DNA of 64,000 bases from Mansonella perstans (GCA_037074765.1 JBAMDO010000134.1:88386-152385); one strand, 5' to 3'. Positions 1 to 14,481 are shown, numbered from the stretch's first letter. Notes: a model not told the origin generated them from the letters alone. A program made the numbers and translations.

Positions 1-182
1 TACAGTTTTGTTATTTGCTGATTTGAATTTTTGAAGCAAGCATTAGCAAAAATATAAATTGTGATGAGCAAAAGTTAAGTGATCTGAGAGATGATGATCA
101 TGAATGATCTCTTTTCCCTCTTTTTCCTTCACCAATCAATCAATAGTGGTCAAGCAAATTCGAAATTCTTTTTTTTTTAAAG

Positions 183-819
183 TAACATGCCATGATCGAC
201 GAGCTGAAGTGGAATATGTGAATGGTACCGTCAAGAATTGTTTATACATTCCCTGTACCGTTGGTTACTTTTGCGAGTACAATGAATCCCGGAATGGCGG
301 TCAATTTATTTGCTGCGGTGCTAATGCAAATAATATTTATGGTTTGTTTCTATCCAAAATTTGTTAAAAATTCATCTAACTGCTATTTAAAATTAAAAAA
401 CTTCGTTATTTTATTGTTTTTTACAGATTGACAGCACTTGCTGATGATACTGGATAAGAATCCTTATTTACTGAATAATTAAGTTACCTTCATGTTTTCA
501 TTGATGAAATGTGCAAAACTTAATTAGTTCATTAATTAGTTTTTGACGGATAGTATTAAAAAAAAAAACTACCTCATAAGCAAGTTATTAGGTTTTATAT
601 CTAAGTTTGAAAATTTTGGAAAATTAGCAACAATATTTCAATCTATCCCAAATGATATCGATGTTTCTAAAAATTTTAGGAAAAGTAAAACTTTATCCCG
701 GCACGAACAAGCCAATAGACTGTTCTTCAATTAATGGTTGTCCATTTATGGACACACCTAACTGCGTCATGTCCTATCGTTATGGTTATAAAGTGTGCTG
801 CTCAACAATAAGTTGTTGA
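183..819 (+). CDS. Lustrin-type Cys-rich protein, 3' part (partial gene)
   Basis: Two exons join in phase: 183-341 and 680-819 (stop TGA 817-819); earlier exons lie left of the window. The first exon encodes one six-cysteine module ending in a Cys-Cys pair, with a GYFCEYN stretch and ICCG end. The second encodes a similar module, with CPF, then a VCC pair, and ends in STISC. The spacing of cysteines and the closing CC match the Lustrin cysteine-rich repeat found in many secreted nematode proteins, often with Kunitz domains. A tyrosine (LYPG) sits where the second module's first cysteine normally lies, so its disulfide pattern is incomplete. The acceptor at 181-182 is weak (TTTTAAAG); that at 678-679 is TTTTAG. 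The role is probably extracellular; the exact function is unknown. An ATTAAA at about 826 could serve polyadenylation. Confidence 0.55.
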
Positions 820-1562
820 TAAGCTATTAAAATGTGACAGGAAAGATCTGAATAAGTTTGATTAAAAAGTGATCGAAATTATTGAAGTGTCACATATCTT
901 CACTTCACTTTCTTCATATTGATTATATGAATATGCATATTCTATGTAAAAATTGTAGAAAAAAGTAAGCTTCGGAGACTGAATGCTTTGCTTACAAAAC
1001 GATTATATTCGCATACTGATAACTGCAGTTTGAGAAGCTGAAAGATGAACGAGTTGAGAACTGATCAGTTAGATATACTTGATAGCTTAACTGGCAAAAA
1101 TTGATTCTCTTTTTCTGAATTTCGAATTCAGAACTATTTTTTTCTTCATTTCCTTACAAAGTACTGGAATTATTCGATTTTCACGTGACATTATTAGCCT
1201 TGAAATTGTTTTTCCATGTGACATTATTGAAAACACGTATTCTTTAAAATTTCCAAACGTCAGGGAAAAATGAATAGTGTATGTAGTAGTATCTGAAGTT
1301 TAGATATATCGGAATGCAGTTCGACCAAATTCTCATGATTACAGACTGTAATTTCATTGCGCTTAATTTGTCAAAATTACGCGATTATAATTAGGCCATT
1401 TCTTTTAGTATTACCTTGGCTTAGCTGTGAAAAAATTTCAATTAAGCATTTTACACCACTGAAATATATCCAATGCATATAAATTTAATGATTAGTCATC
1501 ACACCGTTTTTTAAGTTTTTAAGTTGGGAAGGAATTTTTGTTGAATTCTGAGATCTTGGTAA

Positions 1563-1665
1563 TAGAAAAATAATGGCATTATATTAAATCATTGGAATTC
1601 ATAAACGCAATACAGTAAATCAGTGGGATTAACGAAGGCATTATAGTAAATCATTGGGATTAATT
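1563..1665. repeat. Imperfect tandem repeat, ~45 bp unit
   Basis: Two to three diverged copies of a unit containing GGCATTATA, then TAAATCATTGGGATT, follow one another. It lies in the gene-poor left region. No function is evident. Confidence 0.5.
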
Positions 1666-4600
1666 CCTGAAATAATGTTTCAAATTTCACACTGAACATT
1701 CTCCAAAAAATGAATCAATTCACGAAAAGATCAAATAAAGATCAAATTTCTCAAACTTGACAGACGAATTATTTTGTTTTTACCAAAGGACAAAGGTCAA
1801 TTATTATTTCATTATTGATTTTCATTTACATCATTTCTAAACTTCATTCAAAACATGTTCTGATAGAAGAATGGATAAAAGCACGAAAAAATAGCTTAGG
1901 AGACATTTAACAGAATTTGTTTCCCACGTAAAAAAAATTAATTATCTGAATTTTAAGTATTACTAAAACTGCTAGTTACTGCCATTGGAACAACAACATT
2001 GCGATATTATTATGCATAGCACCAATAGTAGAACGGCAGCGAAGAAAAAATGAATGGTTGAAAACCAAAGTGAAAATACGAAACCGTAATTTAATAAATA
2101 AACAATAAATTGGCCCACAACTGTTTTAAATCTCAGTTTCATACACTATGTCAAATTACTACAAATACATTCGAACAAAATTTTCAACAACTGATATTTT
2201 TTAAAAAAAGTTAATAAATGAAGCAAATTACCCTATTTTTTGATATATTAGACGATATGACTGGAATTTATAAGAATCAATCATCCTTTCACCTCTGCTA
2301 TCCTTATGCATTCCAATATCCTCTATACTGTATACTGTTCGATATTCTTGATTAATTCACCAATGAATATTTGGAATTGTCGAATGAAAGATCCCGAGAA
2401 ATTAGAAATTGCCGTCATAGCATCATTCTTACGCATCAACTCACACCATTCTAAACACTGTCGTCATCTTGGAAAATCCTTAAAATTTTCAATTTGTAAA
2501 ACTATTCTTTAAAAAAAAGAAAGAAAAAATAAAAAAAAGAGGACGAAGTTTGCAATTACGCGAAATTTCTGGATAATTATTAATATAATTATTAATATTA
2601 CTATTCATTTAACCTTGACATGTCTCTCTTCACCGTGCACTTCACTGCAAAATTTCTTCCCCTCCGTCACATTTGTTGTTTGAAAATTTCAAGGATGACA
2701 GCAATTTTTTCGTTTTTTTTATTGAAAAAACTATTTTCTTTTACTTCAAAAAATTGAATAATTTCACATGTGGGCTCTTCTTTGATGTACTCTTTGATTA
2801 TAATAATAATAATAGCAATTAACTGCTGACAGTAACGGCAAATTGCTGTTTGGCAAAATGTTGCATATGATATATTTGAAGTATTTTTTTGCAATTGTCA
2901 AATTAGTTTTATTATTATCTTTTAAGGCAAGATTTTATTAGCAAATTCTTTAAAATTTTTTTTGCAATTATCAAATTATAGTACAATAATAATTAATTGA
3001 AGTAATTTATGAAATTACTTTCATTTGAAATGTGCACCTGGATGGAATAAGTGTTAATAAATCCGGTAAGTGATAACGATGAAATTGTGAAACAAAAAGG
3101 AAATAAAAGGCTGTCAAGAACTTTTAACGGATATTCAATTTGATATGACCACTGCCAGTTGGTCAATTACAAGTAGTTACTGGGTGACAAATGAGAATAA
3201 AAAGGAAATTAGAACCGAATTATTAATATCATTAATTAATCAATTATCATTGGTCTCTAATTATAATTCATAAAGTTCGATACAAAATGTTATTATATTG
3301 GTTTTTACTGTTTTGTAAAAAATGAATTTATATTTTTTTAAGAAATTGAAATTTGAATCTAAATTAATAAATTTCTGAAATGCGATTGACTTGTGTTGAT
3401 AGATTCTTTAAATTTTTTAGTTATATTAGAATGAAATATTATATAATAATCTTCAATGAGCTATTTCACTTTTTTTTAAATCAAATCTAAAAAAAATTCT
3501 ATTGGAATCCGTAAAATTTTTTTCAACATCATTATGCATTTTTGAATTATGCAGCAGTTTTTGAATGACAATTCATAAAGCTCAAAAAAACTCTTTAAAA
3601 ATTCTTTGCAGGTGAAAATCTTGTTTTATTTAATTAGATTTATAAAGAAAGATCTAGATGATTTTAAAACCGAATCCGTTCCAACGAATGATGATCATAG
3701 TTTGACATGAAATTGCAATGACACAATAACAACTTTCTAGGCCTAGTTATTGTATATCTGATGAAGACAGTAGTGTTACAATATACAGTATTGAGCATAA
3801 TGATTTCAGCTAAATTAACTATGATTGGCTTAGATAGGTCATAATTTTTTCCGTGGATTTCAGTTATGAAATATTTCAATTAAATAATTATGTCAAGCAG
3901 GAATAATGACAAAAACCTGATGAGGAATTAGTAATTTGAGAAAATATTAATCCGAAATTCAAATGACAATCATCATAATCAATATTTCTCAGCGGTTTTT
4001 TATATTATTATTCACTTCTCTATCTTTTCGTCACTTTTCTTTCTCACTTCGCCAATTTAACAAATTCATGAGAAGCTGTAATGCATTTGAATAATTTCGA
4101 AATTTGGCATTTAAGAATGAAATCTGAGATAACAATTAATTAATTGAATAAATCTTCTGATAGCATTTGACTGGGTGAAAAAACGGAAATAAAACAAAAT
4201 CAAATAGAAATTCACTTTGAAATTCAATAACATTCTCTACTTATTTTCATTTCTTGTATCTTATAACTGAAGACTTTTGATGATGCCGAGGATGACCATC
4301 AGATGAGCATCATCAGATTGTTGATACATTCATGAATAGTGCCGAGACTGTTGAGACATCTGTTGACAAATCCTGCTTGCCCGAAAACAATAACTTTTTA
4401 ATCAAATTTTTTTTTGTCAGTACCAGCAAATATAATTTTTGTTGAGGTAATTAAATTAATTTATTGCTGCAAATTTTTACCTTTAAATTTTTACGATATT
4501 ATACTTAGGATTAATTAACTATGCTATAGTTAATAAAATGCCTATTTGGCACATTTTCATCCGGTAGTTTTGTTTAATTCATTTTCACTTTTTTTTTATT

Positions 4601-7600
4601 AAATTACTTTGCTTGTACATTCTCATACGTGTCGTGTACGTGTCCAGTTGACGCTAATCTTGCTGATTTCGAGAAATGGTAATTAAAATCATCAATCTGC
4701 CTTTTTCAATTATTTAATTTGTGAATTTTTTCATCTGAATAACAACATAACAATCACTACGGATTACTTCTCACCTTATCATTCTTATCACAGCATCTCT
4801 ATTGTCTTTCAATCAGACTGAATAATTACTAATATCTGATGCTCGTTTGTGTATTTTGTCCCGTATAATTAACGCTATGAAGAGGTATATAATAGTTGAT
4901 CAAATCAGCTCATTAAAGATCAATTGATGAAAGCATGTTGCGTAAATATTTTTTAAATTCTTTTTTAAAATTTCTTTTATATGAAAGATGAAAGGATTGA
5001 AATGATCTTCTAATATTTGAAATTTGAATTCAGCACAACACGATTAATGAAGTGGAACTGCAACAAAATTAAAATGACGCATTGATTAATTATTTGAGTG
5101 ACTAATTTTAATTTTTGTTCCTATAAATGTATTTGAAATGGATTAGTCTGTTTATTAAATAGAAGGAACAGCTTTTTTAAATGTTTCTTTTTAATTTAAA
5201 TTTTTTTTAAAAATGGCTTTTAAATTTTTAAACATCAAATTTGCTATTGAAATATTTGTAGTTTCAAGTGTTGTTCTTAAAATTATTCCTCCTTATTTTC
5301 TTTTCTTAGTTATCATAATTTTTTAACTTTATTATTTACTGATAGCCCTAGTTCTCGTTAATTTTAGCTTTTAAAATTCCAAAACTACTAATTGAGCTTT
5401 TATTAATTTGCAAATGAAAAATGCTTTGTATTAGAAAACTAACACTTTGCTAGCATGAGCTAATGAATTTATAGTTCTTGAACTGTCTTGCAAAAATTCT
5501 TTAGAAAAATTATCAAATTGTAGTTGGAAAAACTAAATAATTTAAATGTGTAGTGTAATATCATAAAAATTGTTTTCTATTTTGAAGCAACTAGTACAAA
5601 CCTTGGATTATAACGAAGTGATAGTGGTCAGATCTTGTGGTCAGTGAGATTGAAATAGACACAAAGAGAAGAATATATCCGATAAAATTACTATGCTATT
5701 TTGAATTGGCCCAAATCTTTTAATTGGAAATTTTTGCCAATATTTTTATCGATTTTATATATCACTTATATATTTGAAAACATTCATTAATTTTTTTCGA
5801 TTTAATGCTCATTGTAGAAAAATAAATAGGAAAAATTATGTGCGTTATGTTTTTTTCCTCATTTGTTTGAATTTGATAAAATTTCAAGCAAGGAAAAGAT
5901 TTGATTCAATATTTGAATTATAACCAAAATTTTTGGCACTTAGTATATCTGCTAATTAATTTGGATTTCAAATGGAAATTTAACGATAATACCAAAAAAT
6001 TATTGATGTTATTGTCATTAAAGTCGACATTTCACTTTTTTTGTTAAAATCGATTTATGTTTTAAATGATGTCATCAGGAAATTACAAAAATTTTCATTC
6101 ATCAAAAGATGTTTCAACTTAATTTTTCAAATTTTTTCAATTTGTAAAGGATGGAAAAACTTACTTGAAATTATTCTTTTAATTATAACTGGTCGAATTT
6201 TAATTATAATTAATTACTTTTGCAAAGGCTACAGTTACTACCACAGTAATATTAATAATAGTAAATGATATGATATGAAAGGGATGCACGATACTTACTT
6301 TATCGGAAAACGCTATGAAATATTAAAAGTATATAAAGCAGCAAATTTCAGATACCTTTACTTTGAGGTTAAAAAATAGTATTTCGTTTCCAGCGAGAAT
6401 GGTCTGTGCTAGAAGATGATGAAATTTGCAATTCCAAATATCCAATCATTCAACTCATTTGGTTTTTATGACCAAAATTAATTTTAAATTTCAAAATATG
6501 AATCGAGATGGTTGAATATTTCTGCTAAATTACCTAGATATCATAGTTTATCCGTGTTCAGCTGAAATTTAGCCAGTGATCTGCAATGATAACCCAGCAG
6601 TAATGACAATAAACGCTTGGTGATGATAATATACTCATATTAAGATTTGTGAACAGTTTTTCTATTACATTATTATTCATTTGCTGTTTTGTTATTGAAA
6701 ATTTTCAAAATTTTTCAAATTACATTTCGAAAAACTCAAATAATCGCTTTGCAAACAATTTAATCTTTGGATAGCTATTTTCATTCGAATTCATTTGTTG
6801 TCTCTTTTCAGCTCATTAGTTATTCAAACTCGTTAATTATTTGATTCAAATTTCTTTGGATCAAAATTTGTAAAATATTTTTAAAAATCATTAAAATACA
6901 ATAAATATCGAAATTGTTACATTTCTTTTTGAGAAGCATATGAAAAAAAAAAAAATACAAACAAATATAATACTGCACTATCAATCCATAATGCCAACCA
7001 TTTTTGCAAGCTCTTAAAACGTTATCTCCGAAACTTTACAGTCAAATTTTATACTTTTCCAATTTTATTCAAGGACGCTGCTTGTTAACTTTCTATTAAT
7101 ACCCGGTATTCAGCCACACAATTTAATGCTTGGGTTGTGGTGAAATTTAACCTTTCCTTATTCTGTTTGGAAAAATTTTATCTGACCTTTTCGATATTAT
7201 TGCTAATTATGAAAGAATTTTCAATTCAATTAAGGCCCTTCATAATTCTTCAATTTTCCAAATTAAAGCTATCTGATCAATTTAGCAGTAAATAGTATTT
7301 TCAATTCCTTTCTATCAAATCCTTTATTCAATTCATCTATTCCATGAAGATTTTTAATTTAATCATAAAGTCTAGCATTGTTAATGATACCTTCTTTTAT
7401 TCTCATTATCACTCATTATTCATCGTTATCATTCATCTCATATTATTATTACATGTTATTATTACTGGTTTGCGAAAAATAAAAAGATGATCGATAACTG
7501 ATTCAAAAAATAAAAAGATAATCGTTAATTGATTTACTGTATTTGAAATGAATCAATGAAATGGAATAATTGAATCAGTTGATAGGTATGAATTTATGTT

Positions 7601-9105
7601 TCTAAAATTCCGATAAAATGTTTATAACCGTTTAGTGTATTAAGTGTACTATTATTTATTGTACATAGTAAATTAACTTATTAATGATGTCAGATCATAA
7701 ATTCATCCCGAACATATTAAGTTGCACGGTTATATTAAAAGATTTATTAGGTATGTTAGGGAGAAAGCCTTATTGCTTCAATGTTTAGTGGCAATCTTAG
7801 CATTTTTAAAAGATAAACAAAAAACAGTAGAAACATTGTTGATTTTTCGAAAAAAATTCCCGATCGGAATTAGAATTATGGATTTACATTAATGAATTAA
7901 CGGTAATTAAAAGAAAAAAAAGCTTTCGGAAATAAAAACGGATATTTCTGTTGGCAATTATTTTTCACATTCATTGTTTTTATTATTGAAAAGCTTTATT
8001 TCATTTTTTTTTTAAATTATCAATCTTTTTTTTGTCTGCATATAAAAATAATTTGTTTTTTGGATTTTGATGAATTTCAAAAATTTTTATTGTATTTGTT
8101 TATTTGTTTGTTATTTTGATGTGTTCAAACAGTGAAAAAAAAATGAAAGATGCGAAAAAGTTTGCGCAACAAAATCAAAACTTTGACTAAAAGCTCTGAA
8201 TTTGATTATTTCGCTGATTGTTTCATGAAATTTTCGATATCAATTTACAAATGAAATAAATGGGAAGACAGAAAAAACCGTCTGAAGCATCTGAGGCCAC
8301 ACTTTTTCATTGTCTGACCAGAGGAAAAAGTAATGTGCATATTTTGAAATCGTACCTGTTCTATTTCATGCTATTTTCATTTTTCTTTATTTTTATTTAC
8401 TACTTCCTTCATCCTACCATGACAAATAGCTAGCCAAACTTACTTGCAATCAATTATCACTCATAAAGAATTAATGATTACTGATAGCACTTGATTCATT
8501 GACAAAGATTAAAGATAGATTTGATCCCTTCATTTTCATTTTCAATCTTTCATTTCATATCGCTCATTAGTTAGTTAGAAGTTTGCTTTTTATCTTTAAA
8601 CCAGGATCAGAGCCTAGCCTATTATATCTTGCCCACCTTGCTCTAATTATTTTTCAAATTTTATTTACTCTGCTATATATTCACCGGTTTTTTTAATCTT
8701 AAAAAACGACACACATTTGCATGAACGTCGTCGCTTAGGTTGCGTTCTAATTCCCTTTTTTAGATTTTGGGAGCAATTCATGCAACTTAATATAATTGTT
8801 TTTTTAATAGATACGTTGTTGTATTTGCTTTTTTTTCGATGCATATTAACATCAAAATAAAACTTTCCACCAAGTTTAATCATTTCTTTCAGCAATTCTT
8901 ATTCATTTAGAAAATATTACTACACAATAGAAGTCTTCAGTTCGACTTTTAATAGTGTGAAATTGAAATTGAAACTAATATTTTTATTGAATAAATTTGC
9001 TTCTTACTTTTACAATTGTAATAATTGACTTTAAAAACTCGACCAGTGAAAAAAAGCTTGAGTTTTTCGTGATTGGCTTCTCCACTTTATTATTTTTTGG
9101 AAGAT

Positions 9106-9119
9106 GTCCCTGCAGGGAC
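9106..9119. other. 14-bp perfect palindrome
   Basis: GTCCCTGCAGGGAC reads the same on both strands. It stands out as a GC-rich island in very AT-rich DNA. It could be a protein-binding site, but no gene lies near it and chance is possible. Confidence 0.3.
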
Positions 9120-10191
9120 TATTGATTTTTAATCGCATTGTTTGCCTAATAAAAATTTCCATGACGAAGGCACTTGAGCTTTCCGAATAGACCATCTAAC
9201 CAATCCAGTTACTTGTTTCGTCTATCGATGGATGAAGTGGATTTTAAGTAGGCTGAAAAACCTTTGATGACCATTTCAGTCATTTTAATCCGTGAATTTA
9301 TCATTTATCAAGTGGTCATCAATTCTTTATACGTCTAATACATACTGAAAGATTTCTAATTTTTAAACGAATCTACTTATGAAATATTAATTATTTAACT
9401 GATAATTATATCAATAAGTTTTAACACTATTAATTAGCTTTTCTAGGAAGATTTGGTATGGTATACACATAAAGGACAATCAATTGTTTCTCCATCACAT
9501 CACTTTTGTCCATTTATAAAGTTTCAATTTATAATTAAACAGTTGAAGAAGACTTACAGTTATCAAAATAACAAAAACAAATTATTGGTTTTTCCGTTGA
9601 GATATTTTGAAAAAAGTTATAAATGTCACAATAACAATAAAAAAACTGAAATGTAATGTTCTTATGGTAGTTTTATTTTGAGAAAAACAATTACTATTTC
9701 TTAAAATTACGTTCACATTAAATTTTATTTTATTATCATTATCTCTATTCTATCATTCATATCAAATGATTTTTTTTTTTTGTTTCTTTCTTTCACTGAA
9801 ACTATCAAAATAATAGTAAAAAATGCATAAAGGATAATTTCTAACCTGAAACCAAAAAGACTAATCAATTATCGATGTCAGAAAAAGAGAAGTTTTAGTA
9901 AAATTTAAATAAAAACATGATTGTAAATATAAAAAAATTTCCTCTCTTTTGCCCCTCCCTTCCTCTCTCTTTCCTTCTCTCTCTCTCTTTTTGGATCATT
10001 TTTCCTTACATAATATTTAAAAATGATTAAAGGCTTTGCCTAAATCATAAAAATGATGTCATTTGTGGATTATGTGATGTCAACAGTTTGCAAACAGTAC
10101 CACCACCATGCAAATAACTCTGTCAAAACTCTTCCATTCAAATTTTCATTTCATTAAAAAAAAAAATCTGAGTAACTTTTATCTTTCGAAA

Positions 10192-10209
10192 GATCTCTCT
10201 CTCTCTCTG
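10192..10209. repeat. CT microsatellite
   Basis: A run of CT dinucleotides, about nine units. A GA run of similar length lies near 10,493-10,507. Confidence 0.85.
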
Positions 10210-10867
10210 TTCCTTTTTCTGTATCCTTGGATTCTTAATTTCATTTTCATTTTCATTGCTATCTTCTAATCTCTCAGTAATCTTAACGACTGCAAATTTT
10301 TAAAAAATTTCATTCTTTTTCAAAATTTTACAAAATTTCACTCTCTTCAACTTCCCATATTATGCAACAGTTAATTGCATCGACAAATACATTCCTTTCT
10401 CTTTCTTTTCTTCTTTTAAAATGTCATTCTATTGTGGGCAAATTTGCTAATTATTTCAATTAAATGAACTTACAAATTGAGATAGACAGTAAGAGAGAGA
10501 GAGAGAGTTATGTTAAGTAAGATGGTGCAGAAGTTTCACTCATTCTAATTTATTCGAAGATTTGCAAAATTTGATTCGATGAAGACATATTATTTTGTTG
10601 TGTGAAAATATTTGATATTTTAGCATTAGCGATCAAAAGCGCTTTTCTAATAAAAATCGAAAATTTTAATGAAAAAGGAAAAAACGAAATCAATCAAAGT
10701 TAATTCGTACATTCACATGCCTTAATAGTAATATTTCTTGACGACATTGTCTTTTGATTGGAATATTTCTTGACGAAGAATTATTCTTTATAGGCAATAC
10801 TTTGTCTTTGAGTGCTAAAAGATTGGATTTGCAGGGAAAATATGAAAAATGGTAATTTAAAATTGCA

Positions 10868-10923
10868 AGGTGTGATATGTCATCATTGTTTGATATGTCA
10901 TCATTGTTATGTCATCATTGTTT
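10868..10923. repeat. 18-bp tandem repeat
   Basis: Three copies of a GATATGTCATCATTGTTT-like unit, the third shortened. The array is bracketed by GCAAGGT on both sides, which suggests replication slippage. Confidence 0.7.
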
Positions 10924-11289
10924 GCAAGGTTTATGAAAATTTTTCTCAAGAGTTTGATCCTTTTATTTATTATTTAGTCAAAAAAAGTACAATTAAAAAA
11001 TCTTTGATATATTGATGAAAAAAGAACGAACAAATTTTGCAAATGACTAAATGCTAGAATTAAAATTTAAAAAGTGAATTTTTAATTTAAAAAAGACAAA
11101 ATGAAATACCCAAATTTTGTTTGTTTTATTTATTTTTTGTGCTGAAATTTTATTTCAATGACAATCTTTTAATTTTTCAAGTACCTCATTATAATTTTGA
11201 ATTACATCTAAAGGTTATTCGAATTCCCTATAACTTCATTTCAAACAATTCATTTTTTTTTCTAATTTACATCACTTTGATGCGTTTTT

Positions 11290-11290
<1 letters not shown>

Positions 11291-11321
<31 letters not shown>
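11291..11321. repeat. Poly-T tract of 31 bases
   Basis: An uninterrupted run of T, followed directly by CAAACAG. It could be a long polypyrimidine tract before a splice site, the reverse of a poly-A tail of an old retrocopy, or simple slippage. No coding continuation was found after it. Confidence 0.8.
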
Positions 11322-11689
11322 CAAACAGAAATAAGAATGGAAAAAGGAACAAAAAAAAGAGAAGCGTTTGAAGCACCACAAAAGTGATTCAAAATAATTG
11401 CTTTTTTCCAATTGTCATTTTAAAAATACTGTGAAATTTAATCTGATGAATTCAAAACATTTCCTAAAAATATATCGGAGGAGGTATGAAGATGTCGTTT
11501 TGTCAAGTGTGACAAGTGTGACAGTGATTGACAGACGACGAAGAGAGACAGAAAGGTTATTTAAAGAATTATTTGAAGGAGCAGGTAAGAAGAAAAGTAA
11601 GAAGAAAATGAAAGACGAAATAAAAAAAAGGCAATAATTCGTATTTAAAAGAGATAAGAAAGTGAATTTTTGATTTTTGTTCATCAGAT

Positions 11690-12090
11690 CCCTTCCTTAC
11701 ACCTTCTTGGTAAATCTATTATTAGGCAAACGAAGGATTTGTACGCTGCAACCTGAAATCCTGCTTGAATATGCTGGGGTTAGCGAGTTAATCAAAGCCG
11801 TTAGGTGTAGGCATAGCTAAAGCGAGTCTGGACAGGACGTTTATGGATTTGACCTATCGCTTGAGTAAGCGAAGTTTATGGTCCTGGTTAAGAAGTTTAA
11901 CAATTTTCTTGTGTGCATGCATAACAGCAATTTTTAGTTATAGGCTGCATAATTCACAAATGCGAAGCGCTTTCTAACAATAATAGGATACGATTGGCAC
12001 GGATGGATTTGAATCCCACTGGACTGATCAATAGTGATTCAAACCCTAAATCCACTATTGGGTTTAGGGTTTTTGAGTACCGCGATTTTG
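11690..12090. other. Compositionally distinct block with inverted repeat
   Basis: This stretch is visibly richer in G and C than its surroundings and lacks the usual poly-A and poly-T runs. It ends with a 10-bp inverted repeat, AAACCCTAAA at 12,041-12,050 and TTTAGGGTTT at 12,063-12,072, separated by 12 bases. I could not translate it into a recognisable protein in any frame. It might be a mobile-element relic or transferred DNA. Confidence 0.4.
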
Positions 12091-12301
12091 TAAAACAAAA
12101 ACATAATTTGATGAGAAGTAAATAGATTCAGAAAGTTGCTAAGCGAAAGATTTAATTAATAAAAGAGGGTGGATATAAATTAGCTTGTTATTTACAGTTG
12201 GTTATGAATCTCACGCAATACTTTTGTTAAAGGTGATTTCAAAATTAATTTTCAAGTTGAATCCAATAAATTTGCTGATTTCTAGGTACTAATTTCTGGT
12301 T

Positions 12302-12455
12302 CCATTAATTACATTAATTTAATTTTTTGACTTTTGACTTTAGTTAGTACATTAATTACACCAATTTAATTTTTGATCTTTTATTTTTACTAATATATTA
12401 TTTATACTAATTTGGCTTTTGATTTTTGATTTTAATTAATACATTAATTTTTGCT
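12302..12455. repeat. Imperfect tandem repeat, ~50-60 bp unit
   Basis: Three diverged copies of a unit built from TACATTAATTACACCAATTT followed by a T-rich segment with GATTTTTGA-like sequence. It is intergenic and of unknown meaning. Confidence 0.55.
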
Positions 12456-14048
12456 GCACTTCGCTTTACTGCAGGAATGGAAGTGAAGAAAAAAAGGCTT
12501 TTTTAATGTGCTTTAAGAATTTTTGTCTATTAGAAGTAATAAATGAAATTTATTTTGCATTGCAAATTCTTTCACTAAAAATTAGTTACAAAACTTAATA
12601 TGACTCCGACAGTTTTATTGTACTGGTAAATTAGCATTGCTAGCATTTATCAATAAGAATTATTGCATCCATAAATGTAGTCCTCCTACAGTCTTCCTCA
12701 TTCATCAACAGGCAATCTGAAATATTTTAACAATGCTAAATATTACTTGAATAATTCAGCAAATATATTTTAAGTAGAAAAGGTTCTTAATCGATGAATT
12801 AATTTATTTCCAATACAAAATTTCCATATTAGTAATAATCGTTATAATCGATTATTAGTTATAATCGACTAGTTATTGATTTGCAACTAATTTGATAGAT
12901 TTCGTCTCAAATTGGACTTGTTACAACAGACATACGCTTTTGTCTGATTGAAATTTTTTATAACAGAGATGCCAAACTGAAACTGGTCAATACATAACAG
13001 AGAAGAAATATAATAGGAAAATGATACGAAGTAACAAAATGTACAAAAAATTATTAAATTCGCTTGAAATTTTTAGTCACCTAATTATTAAATTTGCTTG
13101 AAATAAATTTTTTAATCATCATTTGCTTCGTTAGCTGATTTACTTAGTTAACTTATTTACGAAAGAAATAAAACCATCGACTAATAATTAGTAATTAGTA
13201 AAGATCAATTAGTAAATATTTCAAATACTAAAATAAACAAACCTCAAAATATGAACAAATAGGGTTCTGTTAATCGGAATGTGGAATGTGTGATATGCAC
13301 TGAAATTACATCGATCATGGCTCTATCTATGGACCCTTCCTACTACGCATTTACATTCTTCTTTCTTCTATCATTCCATCATTGAAGTTGTTGCTTTTTA
13401 TCATCAACAAAAGTCATTATTTTACGCTTTCAATTTCAATTTCAATTAATGAGATCTTTTATTTCATCATTATCAAATTTTGTTAACATTCTTTTTTTTG
13501 GTAAATCATAGAATTAATGCTTTTATAAAAATTATTTAAGCAGCACAGAAAAAAGAAGGAAAGAGTTTTGCAGCGAACCGTATTGTCTGACAAATAAATT
13601 TCTCGACAATAAAAAGTCATAGTGATATTACCAAAACAGTCAATAAAAACAATAATAAATTTGAAACTCATTGAGTTTTATCATATCAACACAGACATTT
13701 TTCGCCTAGCCTGAAGCTTTATTCTGTCAACACAAATACTCTTCGTCTGGCCTGTATCCGCCTATCTTTCCCAATGTTTACAAATATATGATGGCAGCAA
13801 AATGATGTTTTGTTACCAACAAACATTCCTTACATTTTGTTTTTTAAAAGGAAAAAATAGGAAAAAACTCAAAAATAAGTTTTTGATCTTTTGATCTTTT
13901 CAAAATTTAACATATTTGAAAGAGAAATAAAGTTAGTTAGACAATTTAAAAGCATAAAATAGATAGATCTAGAAATTTCAAGAAATTTTAGTACAACTGT
14001 GGAACTTAACACTGAATACATAAAATGTTCACAAAATGGCATTGGTAT

Positions 14049-14147
14049 ACTAGGCATACACAATCACAGGCACATACATAAACAGAAACACACACACATA
14101 CATATTATCTTTATTAGACTTATTTGGAAATAGTTGCATGTGCCAAA
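14049..14147. repeat. ~100 bp direct repeat with CA microsatellite, copy A
   Basis: The block starts CTAGGCATACACA, includes a CA run, and ends with a segment containing TTTATTAGACTTATTTGG. A second copy lies about 430 bp downstream at 14,482-14,596 with a longer CA run. Outside the microsatellite the copies differ at only a few bases. Confidence 0.7.
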
Positions 14148-14481
14148 TATAAAACGATTAAGGTGCTAAAACTGAAGTCTATAAACAGCTTTTTGAAAAA
14201 GATGACTGAATTTATAAAAAAGGACGAAATTTCATCAAACTTTCCTTCACTAATTGTATCTGATGAATTTTATGAAAATTCTAATTAGTAAGCAACCAAT
14301 CAATGATAATTTTTAAACTTTCCCAAATTTTGTTTGTTTATTTAAATTTTCTAATTTTTATCGAAATTTTCTTCTTCAGATATCTTTCTTTTTTTTTTTT
14401 GTTCTCATCGCCTGAATTTACTTTTATTGTGAATGCATTGAGCATAGGAATTTCGTACATCTTACACACACACACACGCAT

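Noticed and set aside
11398..11637. Lys/Arg/Glu-rich frame with DRRRRETERLFKELFEG
   Set aside because: Low-complexity purine-rich DNA; it does not match a DAAM N terminus and joins to no other exon in phase.
12012..12030. T-arm-like GGATTTGAATCCC, possible tRNA
   Set aside because: No paired acceptor, D or anticodon arms can be drawn upstream.
12041..12072. CCCTAAA/TTTAGGG as interstitial telomere repeats
   Set aside because: Nematode telomeres are TTAGGC, and only one unit is present on each arm.
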